A DNA stretch of 64,000 nt, taken from contig NC_045145.1 of assembly GCF_008831285.2 (NCBI RefSeq), forward strand, positions 3,202,723 to 3,266,722, read 5' to 3'. The notes under the pieces were generated by a model that was not told the origin of the DNA, made no database searches, and worked only from the letters and a program-made list of their open reading frames with translations. A program made the translations under genes and the position numbers. This DNA comes from Nymphaea colorata. Lineage: Eukaryota; Streptophyta; Magnoliopsida; Nymphaeales; Nymphaeaceae. Positions 52,110-64,000 of the stretch are shown here, piece by piece; positions within the stretch are counted from its first letter, which is position 1, and every line of letters begins with the position of its first letter.

Positions 52110-55100
52110 TTAATCTAACCTCCTCAACAAATACTCTACCTGAACAAATTTTGTCAATGGCATAATCCAATCGCCATAGAGATCAGCAACCAAGCTTGGC
52201 TGGATTTTGTACTTCAATTCATCTGCTTTGGGACCATTTAGGTCGAGCTCTTGTCCATAGAGCTTAGCCTTGGTTTCCACTCTCTTCTTAACTGCTGCTT
52301 CCACTGCCTCATACGTTAGTAGATTCATCAATTGAGCCCCATCCTGAAAATCATTTTTCTTTGTGTAATGCCTGATAAAGTGGCAATTTCCTAAAAATTA
52401 AAGGACAGCCAGGGGAAGGGACCATACTTGGGCCTCAATTGCAGTTCTGTAAACAGCTGGTGACTGTTGGAACTTTGCCTCAGCTACAAATTTTCCATAG
52501 TGGATCCTCTTAGAGAGTGCCTGTAAAAGAGAGTAAAATGTATAAAGAGACTGGAACGAGTGAACCTGTGCGTTGGAAATCTACTATTCTAATCCTGTAC
52601 GCTTTTCATCTGAAAACTCCATGCGATTGAACAGAACTTCATGCTGACAGACAATTACTTTTACATGGTCCTTTGAAGCCTTAGCCAAAGTGAAGATGCA
52701 AGAACAAGGCACATAACTTGCAAGGCAGTAAAAAGGATGACAATATATGCTTCCAACGTTTAATATTCTCATCTTACATCTCACCACGGTTAATTAATCT
52801 CTGAGTTTGTAATTGGCTTAGAGTTTGGCATAATTGATTCCAATTTCCAATACTAATTTGAAGTCCCTATCAATAAAAAAACTCGTGCTTTGCAGTACTT
52901 GGTGAATACAGTTAAAGACACTGCAACTTTTCCATATTTCAGCACTAGACTTCCCTGCCCAGATAAGTGAACGCAAATAATACTTACACACATACATGCC
53001 TTCACACACAAACACAGACACAGAGTGTTACCCATATCCGTCTTTGTAAGAGAATCCCCAGAATGGGCAAATAAATGCTAAGTTTACCTGCAAGCATATG
53101 GTGTCACACACAGCACTGGATCCACAATTGCCATCGTTTCCGTCTTCTACCAATCTTGGAAGGAGATCCTTGAAATACATATCCCATACCCTAGGATTTA
53201 TATTGATTTTATCAGCAATGGGATGCAAAACCTGATGATAAATCATATGAATCAGTAAATTAATTAACTGAACTCAGTCTAACATCATCTAGAAGGCATA
53301 AATCATAAATTTAATAAAACTTGATGTGGCAAAAGTAATGCATGGTAACATCAAAGAGGGAAGTGAAACAACCGAGTTTCAGCAAGTATCAGAATAATCT
53401 GTGGCTCATGAATATCTTAATAGGTAGCCAGTCAACAGCAAGATTGTCAAACTGGATCCACAGTGAGTCAGTGACAACGAAAGAAAAAAAAGCATGTGAC
53501 AATAGTAATAGAGCCAAAGCAGAAGCTGGTTTACTTTCAACAGAAATAGATTCCTTGCAATCTCATGCCCCAAGATTTCAGAAACATATTCAAGTGTAAT
53601 TTTATTAACTTCACTTTTAACAACAAAGAAGGTCCACTGTATCTGTTGCACGAAACTTCTGAAAACCTCAGCATCTGAGATTGCACAAACAGGGGGTCTA
53701 AGATGTAGGCACGGAAATACATTTGCTTTATTACCCTTTTGAGTGATTCATCTTCAAAAACAAGAACAGTGTATAATTTTTTTTTCAGAACTGCTGAATA
53801 GAAAATTTCCATATAGGATGTATATAATTGGCTAAATTGTGGTAGTATTCCTTTTTGTAATGACTTGATGATTAACCAGGGGAATATGATTGAAGAATGT
53901 GATATTAAAACAAAACCTGGCCACTTGAGCATGACAATATAGAGAAATGGAGCTAAAGTTGCACCATTGAAGAACAAGAACAATATTTAAGACGTACTAG
54001 AGCAATCTGACATTTGACACCAAGATAAATCAATTTGCAAAGTTTAGTGCACTAAGCAATTTGGTAATAAACTGTTTACTTCTATGTTCCAATTCTAAAG
54101 AAAGATATTAAAAGTTAAGTTAGCATGGAATGCTAATCCAGTTCAGAAAGCCTACAAGTATTACCTGAGGATATTGCATTGGGGGCAACAGAGGTTCAGG
54201 CAAATCATTTGGAAAGAAAGGGTGCTCATCTGGGCTTTTATATCTCCCCACCTGAATAACAAAAGAAAGAAAAAACATAGAGATAGAATAGGGGGATCTG
54301 AATCAAGAAAAATAAGAGAAATTCCCAAGTAGTCATCTTATGCAGCAAATTAAATATTACCTGTGCATGAAGCTTCTCAGTCTCCTTGAGCATCAGCTCA
54401 ACCAAAGAACCCTGAGACCCATCGGGTAAGAGCATATTGCCCTCGTAAGCATCAGCATTATAACAGTACTGTGCCCGTTCAAGAAGGCTGAAGATTATGC
54501 TGTCTTCTTGTCTGATTAAAGAATGACGGATGCTCTCAAGAGTCAGACTTTCACTCTGATCGACCCTGTCTTTCTTCACCACTCTACATTTATTAAGGTA
54601 GGGATGGAGCAGAGGCTGATGTCAGTATTTAGCATACAATTGTCCACAGCGAAACTTAGCAACAGTATGCTCGCAAAAGCAAAAAGAATAAAGGAAATAG
54701 TTCCCTTGGACCGCCTATTTTTGAGATAGATTTTCAGGGATACTATTTGGTGACATGCATTTAGATCTGCAACAGTGAGAAAACCACAACTGAACTTTTG
54801 AGAAGGAAACATATATAATCACGTCTCTGTGCTCGCATGAAACTCTGGATATCCTAACATAATTATTTTAGTTCTGTCAAAAGAGTAAAAAGAGTGATAT
54901 AACAATAAAGAATTAAAGATCGGTAAAATGAAGAGGATGGAATATAAATATATCATTGAGGTCCCAATAGAGGTCCAAATTCTCTAAGAAAGGAAAAAGA
55001 GAAGGAACAGAAAGATCACAGGGCAAACGTTCCATCTTCAGACGCAAAGCATGAAGACCACTTTAAATGTTTCACAGCAAAAGTACATGGCAAGTCCAAA

Positions 55101-55531
55101 ACAAGAAGAAAAGAATTAAAAAAATGAAACATTCCGAGCAGTTTATTTTGCCTTCTTATTAAAAATGATTTCTTAAAAGTATCGATTCAGTTGACAAGCG
55201 CAAACAAAGAAGGCTACTTTAGGAAAATAAGAAGAAAAAGAAAAGAAAAGACAGGAAAACAATCTCTGTTTCTCAGAACAGGAACAGCAAGAACTAAAAC
55301 GATCGCGGTCGAGTTCCTGACATTACAATAATTTCAGTTCAGTTTCTCTTCTTCTTCTCCGCCATACCTGTCCGAAGATACAGCAAGAGCCACGACGGGC
55401 CGAATGCTCTTCCCTACAGACGCAAAGCGCAGAAAACATGCCCCTGGAGCAAGTCTGGGATTGTGGAGTAACACCCTCGAGCCGTAAATGGTCGAAGAAT
55501 TAGGAGACATCATTAAAGCCTTCGTCTCCAT
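52110..55531 (-). CDS. CM1: Chorismate mutase, plastid type
   Basis: Six coding exons: 55531-55368, 54583-54361, 54251-54165, 53231-53088, 52520-52428 and 52343-52110 give 314 residues. It converts chorismate to prephenate, the committed step to phenylalanine and tyrosine. Residues 1 to about 55 are Ser/Arg-rich and lack acidic residues early, as in a chloroplast transit peptide. The all-helical AroQ-type enzyme follows with ESLTLESIRHSLIRQEDSII, LLERAQYCYNADAYEG, EHPFFPNDLPEPLLPPMQYP, SSAVCDTICLQALSKRIHYG, FVAEAKFQ and the end GDWIMPLTKFVQVEYLLRRL. The plastid form is usually activated by tryptophan and inhibited by Phe/Tyr. One oddity is Phe after PLTK, where I recall Glu in relatives. A decayed copy of exons 5-6 lies at 26.2-26.7 kb. 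Confidence 0.95.
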
Positions 55532-55596
55532 TGCTGTAAAAGAAGATGGCGAAGACGCTCTGGAATTTTGAACCAGAAAAAGAGAAGGAAACGAAA

Positions 55597-55624
55597 GCAG
55601 AGAGAGAGAGAGAGAGAGAGAGAG
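55597..55624. repeat. (GA)n tract upstream of chorismate mutase
   Basis: A GA run (CT on the coding strand) about 70-95 bp upstream of the start codon, probably in the 5' leader. CT-rich leaders are common in plant genes. Confidence 0.85.
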
Positions 55625-55729
55625 AAGCAGAAAACTTGGAATGGGTAGGTGGGTAGGACGAAGAAAACAGAAAGGACATTAGGAACGGGTAAACCTCGCT
55701 CTCCCTTGGCCACCTACCGGTAAGGGGAG

Positions 55730-58360
55730 ATGGGAGAGCAAGGCCGCCCCCACCATTTCAAAAGCAGCCAAAGAGACTCCAAGAAGTGAGCACCAAGCCA
55801 GCTTCAACTCCTCTTCTGCAAGTCATCCAAGAACAGTCAATGTACAAATCCACCACTGCCTCGACTCAGCATTTACTCACCAACTTCTTTCAAATTCTCT
55901 GAATACCTAACAACGCAAACTAACCAAGTCCGACACTGCCACGCGCCATCCTCAAACAAGGCCCCTTCCCTTGACATTCCCTTTCAGGTCCTACTTTTTG
56001 GATATAATTCTAAATGCGGCCGCATTGTTTTGATTTTTCTGACACAGGCCTACTTGTGCTGACGACTGCCGGACTCTTTTAGTAAGCGGGCGGAGCTACG
56101 TGTGGGCATGTGTGGACAATTGTTCCGTAACAATCATTTGGCAAGCGGGCAGCGCCTAACCCCAGTTTTGGCAAGCGGGCAAAGCCACATGTGGGCATGC
56201 GTAGACAATTGTTTAATAAAAATCATTTTGGTTAAACCCGAGTTTTTGTATGTTTACATATAAATGCTCATGGTGAAAAAGTACGCGAAAACCTCTTATC
56301 AAATTTTTGAGGGTGACATGTGTATTATATCGCTCTTCCATTACATAATGCCTGGATGCAATCATCCTTACAAATGTCATTGAATAAATAGCCATTAAGA
56401 ACATTCAAATTGTGATACATGTGATTTGACTTTATGAGAAAAAAGCGGTTTATGAAATGATAGTTGTGCATTTAAGAAAGTAGCTTCAATTCTAACTAAA
56501 GGTTTTTAATGGTTTTAACGATAGTGGATGAAAATTGAAAATGTCTCACAAATGTATGTTATGGTCATCAGATCTATTAACTTAATAATGCAAATTCGAC
56601 AACTTCGGTTAACATTTTAAAGTTGTAATAAAATAGAAATTGGCAAGTTATTCGAATTTGTTAGAAAAGTTCATAAATGTAATTTAATTGGCAAGTTATG
56701 AAACAAATTAATGTATAATTTGTAATCAAGACAAGGCATTAACGTATAAGTGTGTATACTTGTAGAAGGTTTTTCCAAAAAGAGGGCCTCTTATGACTCC
56801 ACAACGGCCAGCTAAATTTTTTTAATAATTGATAAATTGTAATTGTTATTACTAGTTTTTTTTTAATGCTTACTTAAGGAAAACGGTGGGGTCATAATAG
56901 TCATAAGCCTCTAAGGACATGTTTTAGTGTCTGGTCGATTTTTTTTTTTCAAATGTTTACTTAAGAAAAACCGCCTTTGGTGTATAACCGCTAAAGTCAT
57001 AATACCTATATGCCTCCAAGGTTCTGGTTTGCTTCGGATTCTGGGTAAACTTACAATACAACTTTCAATTCGAGTGTTGTGTTTGGCAATCCAAAATAAT
57101 AACACATCAAAACAAATAACTATTGTTTAGGGCCTCAACAACATTGAGAAGTCTAATCCTTCTGTCCCTACCCTAAGGCTTAGTTTGATGTCAATAAAGT
57201 TTTTTTGCATAGTAAAATTACCACACTACAAGATTTGGACCTTAAATACCTTGAATCCACGGCTCAATTGTACTATAAATGCATGTTATTTAAAAAAGTA
57301 CTACCAAGTTGAAAATTGTGTTGCAAGTGCATACTATTTCGAAAAGTACAACGCAAGTTTTCTCCTTGAAAGCTAGAGGCAATTTAAATTTTAAATTACA
57401 AATGCATTGTTTTGAAAATGTAGACCACATTTGTCGTCTTCGAGAGATGCATGGCGATTATAAAATAAAGTAGGTAGGGCATCGACGTTTGTGTCTGTAC
57501 ATTAAATAAAATATATATAGCTTAGAGATAGTAACCATTGTTAATTACTTTGTAAGTCTGTATTCGATCATGCCATATGTAAATAAAATTAAAGCAAGAT
57601 ATTTTTATCTAATAGTTATACAGAACTTGAGACAATCTGGTATGCGGCATTTATATTTTAAGATTTTGTTCTTGGAAAACGGGTTAATTTCAGGAGGCCT
57701 AACGTTATACTAGACGGTATAAAAAAAGAAGGTTAAACATAGTGTTAATTTGTCCTCAAGAGAAAAAACAAATTTGCTTGAGATACTACATGCCATAGTG
57801 TGTTTATTACATTTAATAGCAATTTATTTTTCTGTCTATTTATTACGAGCACAAATTTACATTTAATTTTACGAATTAAACAAGCTGGACATGATGAAAT
57901 ATATAACTTTAAGGATCATTCTGAAAGAAAGTTATTAATGTAATCGAAATCAAGAGACCATTTGATGGTTTTATCAAACACTGCAGAAATATGTGTATAG
58001 ATTGAAAGGCTCAAGTTAATAGTTAATATTGTGAAATGCCTTTTAAGGCTATATCATAATTAAACATATATTGAAAAACAGTAATATAATAATCGTTACT
58101 CTTAGGCGTTTTCATTACATATAGTCATAAAACTAGTCTTGCAAATTTTGTTCTACAAATAAATATCTCTTTATATACATAAATACTTATGAGTGAATAA
58201 ATGAATGCAACTCTCATTATATAATAAGTGTAACAATTATTTTGAAAAGTTGGTTATGCTTTAGCCGAAGTGACATGCATGAAATACTTTGTGATCATTA
58301 GTCGACGTTATGAAACTTGTGAAGTTACCCATGTACAATTGCCTATTGTATTGTTATCGT
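55730..58360. other. Intergenic stretch, mostly AT-rich
   Basis: No gene recognised. A degenerate repeated segment at about 56,087-56,235 has AAGCGGGC(G/A) and GTGTGGGCATG(T/C)GT(G/A)GACAATTGTT in two copies. The remainder shows scattered A/T-rich sequence with no bounded element. Confidence 0.5.
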
Positions 58361-58631
58361 TTTCTTAAAAGCTATTGAAAGATGCAGAGAAAAATAAAAC
58401 TTTCATGCCAGTTAGTGCCAGGGCTTGTGATAAGGACGAAAGCAAAAAGGAATCCAACAAAGATGTGTTCAAGAGAGAGATTTCAATGAACAAGGCAGGT
58501 CGTCTGGAGGTGGGATTTGGAAGAGGGCAAAAGAAACAAATAACATATGTAATTGGCAAAAATGGCGCAATATATGCATTCACATATCCTTCATGAAAAG
58601 TTATCCAGAAGTTCTCAAGGGGGTTGGTGCA

Positions 58632-58697
58632 ACAACGTCAGGTGGGGGTTGGTAGGTGGTCAGTACAACGTCGGGTGGGGGTTGGTGGGTGGTCAGT
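58632..58697. repeat. 33-bp tandem duplication
   Basis: Two adjacent 33-bp copies starting ACAACGTC(A/G)GGTGGGGGTT differ at two positions. G-rich plus-strand runs might form G-quadruplex-like structures; this is inference. Confidence 0.85.
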
Positions 58698-58899
58698 CTT
58701 CACTTTAAGTAGTAGGGGCATCAACTTCTTGTGCTGCAAAAAAGAGGTCACAAATCTCCAAGTTAAAGTACAGTGGGGGTGGCACTATAATGAGAGGTTA
58801 AGTGGGAGTTTTGGCTCTCTACTAAGCAGGAGTTTTTGCCAATCACTTGGAAAAAACTCTCCTCAAGTTGCATTTGAGAGTTGAGAGGGGAGATCATTG

Positions 58900-59354
58900 A
58901 CGTTAAATTTGTCTTTGTTCTTGGTTTGCTTCTTGCTCTCAATTGCTTGTTTTCATGGTATTTTCTTCTCTACTTGCATTTCAATGTTTACTCTCCAGAA
59001 GTATCGTTAGAGCTTTGCATATGCTACTAAAACAAGATGAAAAATTTCTTGAATTGATTATGGGAATATACGCCACTAACACTAGGTTGAAATCAAGCAA
59101 ATTCTCATATATATAGATCAAGGGACAATTTATTATGGGCTGGTGTTTTAGAACTAGCACTGATAAAACTATTCATATTTATTCTGATGATGGCTGCGCA
59201 GGGTGCTGATCGCAACTCAATAAGAGTACTTGCTGTTATTTATGAACTAAATTGTATATCATGAAGTTCACAAAAACAATCCAGCATTAATGCAAAGTAT
59301 ACAACACAGAAGTTACCTATATCTAATCATGAAATCAAAATTCCCGGTATCAAG

Positions 59355-59390
<36 letters not shown>

Positions 59391-61600
59391 TCTGATCAAA
59401 TAACAACAGAAAATCCATGTAGAGATCATGAAAGGCATATATGATCAAATTAGAGCAATAAAACCAAGTAAGAGAGAGTCATGTGCGTATTCTTGGGATC
59501 AACATTCATCAATTGGATGTTTCCCATTTGTGCAGGTGTCAGTGTGCAGTAGCATAACTACTGAAGTTTGGCCACCTGCTGATCTATAGCATAATATGAA
59601 TATAGTTTTGCATTCAGAAATGAAACAATAAACATTGATAAGTTCGCATCAAACAAACCATGAATTTCCTTCAATACATTTGGTTGAATAAATTGCGTCT
59701 ATTTCCATAACACCCAACTTATAGACTTTAAATAAATGGTGCCATACTATGGTATCTTATGCTGCTTAAACAGAGAAGAGGTTACGTTTTCATGAACTTA
59801 ACTAGCAGCAAAGAAACTTAAATGCCTATGGTTCTGTCTTACCTTCATGAAAAACAGAGAAGAGGTTACATTTTCATGAAATTACCTAGCAGCAAAGAGA
59901 CGTAAATATCTATGATTCTATCTTACCTGCATGAATAGTCTACATTTAAATTAGGGCTAAGAGTGTGCATCTTTATTAAGGGAGTGGATCCATCGCTGTC
60001 TTTCCAGTCATATGCTTATATATGTTCCTTTTGTGAGTGAAGGGCATGCTTTAAGTTCAACAACTTTTATTACAGGGTTAATTCAACCATTAATTTTCTC
60101 TGAAAAGAATGCAAATTTGAGGTATACAAAGTCGGATTCTCCACCTATACAACTAATTATAATACCAAAAAAAATCAACCAGAGCAGCCACTGATATGCC
60201 ACTAATTCATTCTCATAAATTCCATTTCCAAACTAAACTCAGAAGACTATATGCCACTCAATTTCATTGGTTTTTATATGTAGATCAGTATATGTATCAT
60301 GCATGCTTCGACTGATATTTTACACATAGTAACAGAAGGAAACACACATTACTTGCATAGATTTCGAGATCAAACCATTTTGATTCACAATTGCAGACCT
60401 CATTATTGAAACATCTGAGTTGGACATGTCATTTGTTGAACAAACCTCATTAAACTTCTGCACAACAAAATTTAGCCATGTGGTTCTGCAGACAATTTCC
60501 AAAACAAAGACAATATCAAATGCTGTAAGAGTTAAAGATGGTCTCATAGACAATTTGACGGGGATCTCTTACTTACACCCTATACTCTACATGAAGCAAA
60601 TCCCTGACCTTGTTTCCTTCTTTTGAGCATAATTGAGAACACAACATTTCAACAAAGCTGTTACCGTCCCTACATGAAAATGACTGTTAAAAAATCGAAG
60701 GTACCGATGATTTGATCTCTGACTCCGAGGATGAAGCGGGATTCTGAAGTTAAATGGTTAAGATTGCCTGTTCTAGATCTAATGAATCAAATTTTGATGG
60801 CCATTGCTAGTGGAGACTTCTTCAGATGGTGATCTGCGACAAGATTATAACATGGATTGGGAATTTCAACTGCTTGCAGCCTTTTGTTGAAGCTCATTCT
60901 TGCTTTCACTTGAGAAACTTTACCACGAGAGAACCACAACCATTTTCTCAACAAAGAAATTTAAGGACATCACGTGTATGTAGGGGCAGAGCCAGAATTT
61001 TTTTCGGGGGTGGGCCAAGAGGAGCGATAGGTCGGACCAAGAGGAGTGACGGGTCGAGCCAAACTAAAAAAATTTGATTTTTTCAATATAATTTTTTTTT
61101 CCTGCGTTCACCCATGCTTTTTTCAATATAATTTTTTTTTCCTGCGTTCACCCAAGCCATGGCCCAAGCCCCCCCCCTCCATCCACCCCTGCTCATCATG
61201 TTGGGCGAGTAAAGAACGTGGGCTTGGTACCAAGAACTTGTCCAATCAAATTCGTTTGGGAATTTCGTTTCTTCATCATGTCAGCACGCGTGACATGAAA
61301 CCAAACCTTCTTCTTGGCAAAAGAGTCAATTTCATATTTTTGTTTTGATCGCGAGTAAAGAAACTGTGGGTTCAAGAATCACTGGCCTAACTGTTTGGCC
61401 TGTGGAAATTTTCTTCATTGTCATTCCCGTCCTTTAGAAGCCCAGGTTTAAGAACACTTTTTTTTTTTTGTAAACATGCATTACAAGACTAGAGTTGAAC
61501 ATTTCTGTTTATGATGAAGCATAATAACCATTTACACTTCACAACAAGTTATGAAGCCAGTGACATTTTGAAGGAATTGATTTGTGTCTTCTGCATTTGG
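58900..61600. other. Intergenic stretch with small duplications
   Basis: No gene recognised. It contains an (AT)n tract at 59,356-59,389 and a tandem duplication of about 85 bp at about 59,767-59,936 (CAGAGAAGAGGTTAC and TAGCAGCAAAGA in each copy). A repeat-like block at 60,981-61,192 starts GGGGCAGAGCCAG and holds two copies of about 40 bp (TTTCAATATAATTTTT, then CCTGCGTTCACCCA). Confidence 0.5.
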
Positions 61601-61621
61601 GCATGTCAACGGACCTAGAGT

Positions 61622-64000
61622 GTTAAGCACACCTCAGGAAGTGACGCGAAGTGAATAGAAAAAAAAGATAGTTCATTAGACGGCGGAATTCGAGGCATTG
61701 GTGGATGCGTGTATCAATCCCAATCCTGATGTGGCCTGCAACAAGCGAATGCTACCCATCTTTGTGTCTCTAACGGATCCCACTCAAAGGGAGTATTGGT
61801 TTAAAGTTCTGTTCACCCTTCTCTTGAACATTAGCTTGACCAATATAACTTGACCAACATTAGCTCTAACGGATCACATTCCAAATGTCGTTCATCAAGA
61901 GTACCAATGACCCTTAGCATCTCAGAACTAAAAACCTTTCTTTTTCTGAGAAAAACTTTTTCCCCTAACATGAAGTTTTGGCTTCATACATACCGAGCAT
62001 TTTAAAACTTCACTTTATGCTGAGGTGAAATCCGGTGTCTGTAGGTTCCAAGCAATTTAGTAGCATCAAGGAGACACTTGATGTGCTATCGCGCCATTGT
62101 CATCCTTGGACATATTATAGATGTACTCACTTCATTCTACGTGTACATGCTAGAAAATAGATGTATTTTTTTATACAAGGTGTTCGAAGTTTCCCACATT
62201 TTGAAGACCATTTTTCAAAAAGGGTTCATTTGTTATCTAGTAAGAGCATGTAAGTATACATAAAATGACTATTTTTAAAAAAGGATTCCTTTGTTATCTA
62301 GTAAGGACATTCACGTGTACATGCTAGGACATAAATGTCTTTTTTCTATAAGTTGGTCAAAGTTTCCAACACATTTTAAAAAACTCTTTTTAAAAAATGG
62401 TTCCTTTGTTATCTATTAAGGGCATCCACGTGTAAATGCTAATAAATAAATGTCTTTTTTTACAAGGTATTTGAAGTTTCTCATACATTTTGAAGACCAT
62501 TTTAAAAAGAGGTGTTTTTGTTATCTAGTAAGGGCATTTAGGTATACATGTTAAGAAATAAATGTCTTTTTTATACATGGTATTTGAATTTTTCCATATA
62601 TTTTATAAAACACGTGCTTTTGTTATCTTGTAAGGGCATTTACGTGTACATGCTAGAAAATAAATGTCTTTTTGCCGCTATGTATTCACATTTTAAAAAA
62701 CTCTTTTTAAAAAATGGTTCCTTTGTTATCTATTAAGGGCATCCACGTGTAAATGCTAATAAATAAATGTCTTTTTTTACAAGGTATTTGAAGTTTCTCA
62801 TACATTTTGAAGACCATTTTAAAAAGAGGTGTTTTTGTTATCTAGTAAGGGCATTTAGGTATACATGTTAAGAAATAAATGTCCTTTTTATACATGGTAT
62901 TTGAATTTTTCCATATATTTTATAAAACACGTGCTTTTGTTATCTTATAAGGGCATCTACGTGTACATGCTAGAAAATAAATGTCTTTTTTCCGCTATGT
63001 ATTCACATTTTAAAAAACTCTTTTTAAAAAATGGTTCCTTTGTTATCTATTAAGGGCATCCACGTGTAAATGCTAATAAATAAATGTCTTTTTTTACAAG
63101 GTATTTGAAGTTTCTCATACATTTTGAAGACCATTTTTAAAAAGGGGTTCATTTGTTATCTGGTAAGGGTATGTACGTATGCATGTTAGAAAATATTTTT
63201 TTTTTTCTACAAGGTGTAGGTGTTTGATGTTTCTCATAAATTTTAAAGACCTTTTTAAAAAGGGATGCACACACAGAGCCATAAAAAATATATATTTTTA
63301 TATTGGTATTTCTAATTATCCTTCACGAACCCCTTTTTAAAAATGGTCTTAAGCACACCGTAGGAAGTGGCGCGAAGCGAATAGGAAAAAAGATAATTCC
63401 TTAGACGGCGGAATTCGAGGCAATGGTGGATGTGTTTATCAATCCCAATCCTGATGCGGCTTGCACAAGCGAATGCTACCCATCTTTGAGTATCTAACTA
63501 ATCCCACTCAAAGGGAGTATTGGCTTAAAGTTGCGTTTGAGTCTTTTCTTAAACATTAGCTTGACCAACATTAGCTTTAACGGATCACAATATAAATGTC
63601 GTTCATCAAGAGTACTAATGACCCTTAGCATCTCAGAACCAAAAACATTTTTTTTTCTAGAAAAACTTTTTCCCCTAACATGAAGTTTTGGTTTCATACA
63701 TACCGAAGATTGTAAAACTTCACTTTTTGCCATGGTGGAATCCGTTGTTTGTAGGTTCCAAGCAATCTAATAGCATCAAGGAGACACTAAATGTGCTATC
63801 GCGCCGTTGTCATCCTTGGACCTACTATAGATGTATTTACTTCATTCTACGTGTTAATGTTAGAAAATAGATGTATTTTTTATACAATGTGTTCGAAGTT
63901 TTCCACATTTTGAAAACTCTTTCTAAAAAAGGGTTCATTTGTTACATGGTAAGTGCATTTACGTATACATGCTATGAAATTGATGTCTTTTTTTACAATG
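61622..64000. repeat. Composite tandem repeat, period about 1,725 bp
   Basis: The block starting TTAAGCACACC near 61,622 recurs near 63,348; CGGCGGAATTCGAGG is at 61,681 and again at 63,406. Similarity continues to the window end. Between the two blocks lies the 105-bp monomer array. So one and a third units of a complex satellite, or of a large repeat-bearing element, are visible. The array continues beyond the window. Confidence 0.8.
62100..63250. repeat. Array of about ten monomers of about 105 bp with 317-bp higher-order unit
   Basis: The word GTTATCT(A/T)(G/T)TAAGGGCAT recurs at about 62,233, 62,292, 62,409, 62,519, 62,621, 62,727, 62,836, 62,938, 63,044 and 63,154. Each is followed by AC/AGGTGTACATGCTA-like text and ATAAATGTCTTTTT. 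Three monomers form a 317-bp unit repeated almost unchanged (starts near 62,399, 62,716 and 63,033), so recent amplification acted on trimers. Two near-identical short frames (62,548 and 62,865) are by-products of this repetition. Confidence 0.88.

Noticed and set aside
58375-58596. Plus-strand frame of 73 residues
   Set aside because: No family recognised; isolated in repeat-rich DNA.
62548-63053. Two nearly identical 62-residue frames
   Set aside because: They arise from the 317-bp tandem repeat and not from gene duplication.

Overview
This window is nuclear DNA of a flowering plant. It is AT-rich and carries long (AT)n and (GA)n tracts. Its genes are split by many GT-AG introns, two encode proteins with predicted plastid/organellar transit peptides, and plant-type transposable elements lie between and inside them. 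I cannot name the species from sequence alone. All gene models were joined by hand from splice signals, reading frame and remembered family sequences; no alignment was run.

Layout. 1-4.6 kb: intergenic, with a W-box-rich stretch (about 1.3-1.43 kb) and a long foldback element (about 2.28-3.08 kb). 4.6-9.4 kb (-): eIF5A, 5 coding exons. 9.5-12.3 kb: intergenic, with a long (AT)n, a degenerate inverted-repeat element and a perfect 31-bp hairpin. 12.3-25.3 kb (-): a BUB3.3-like mitotic checkpoint WD40 gene, 9 coding exons. Its fifth intron holds a young, structurally complete Ty1/copia retrotransposon (15,081-20,420). 26.2-26.7 kb: a decayed genomic copy of the last two chorismate mutase exons, lying between two divergent genes. 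27.0-34.0 kb (+): organellar methionyl-tRNA synthetase, 12 exons. 35.3-39.5 kb (-): plastid division factor MinE, 2 exons with a 3.4-kb intron. 40.8-41.0 kb: a U6 snRNA retropseudogene whose 5' part is repeated four times. 42.6-46.2 kb (-): a DUF538 gene, 3 exons. 44.0 and 47.1 kb: two MITEs with clear termini. 52.1-55.5 kb (-): plastid-type chorismate mutase, 6 exons. 55.7-61.6 kb: repeat-rich intergenic DNA. 61.6-64.0 kb: a complex tandem repeat with a period of about 1.73 kb, built around monomers of about 105 bp and running off the window end.

The genes do not form a pathway cluster. They are unrelated housekeeping functions: translation (eIF5A, MetRS), the spindle checkpoint (BUB3.3), plastid division (MinE) and the aromatic amino acid branch of the shikimate pathway (chorismate mutase). 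The DUF538 gene has no assigned function. MetRS, MinE and chorismate mutase are all predicted to act in organelles. I see no CRISPR, operon, defence or otherwise new multi-gene system. The least ordinary items are the repeated U6-derived locus, the chorismate mutase duplicate fragment, the recent copia insertion in a checkpoint gene intron and the composite satellite.
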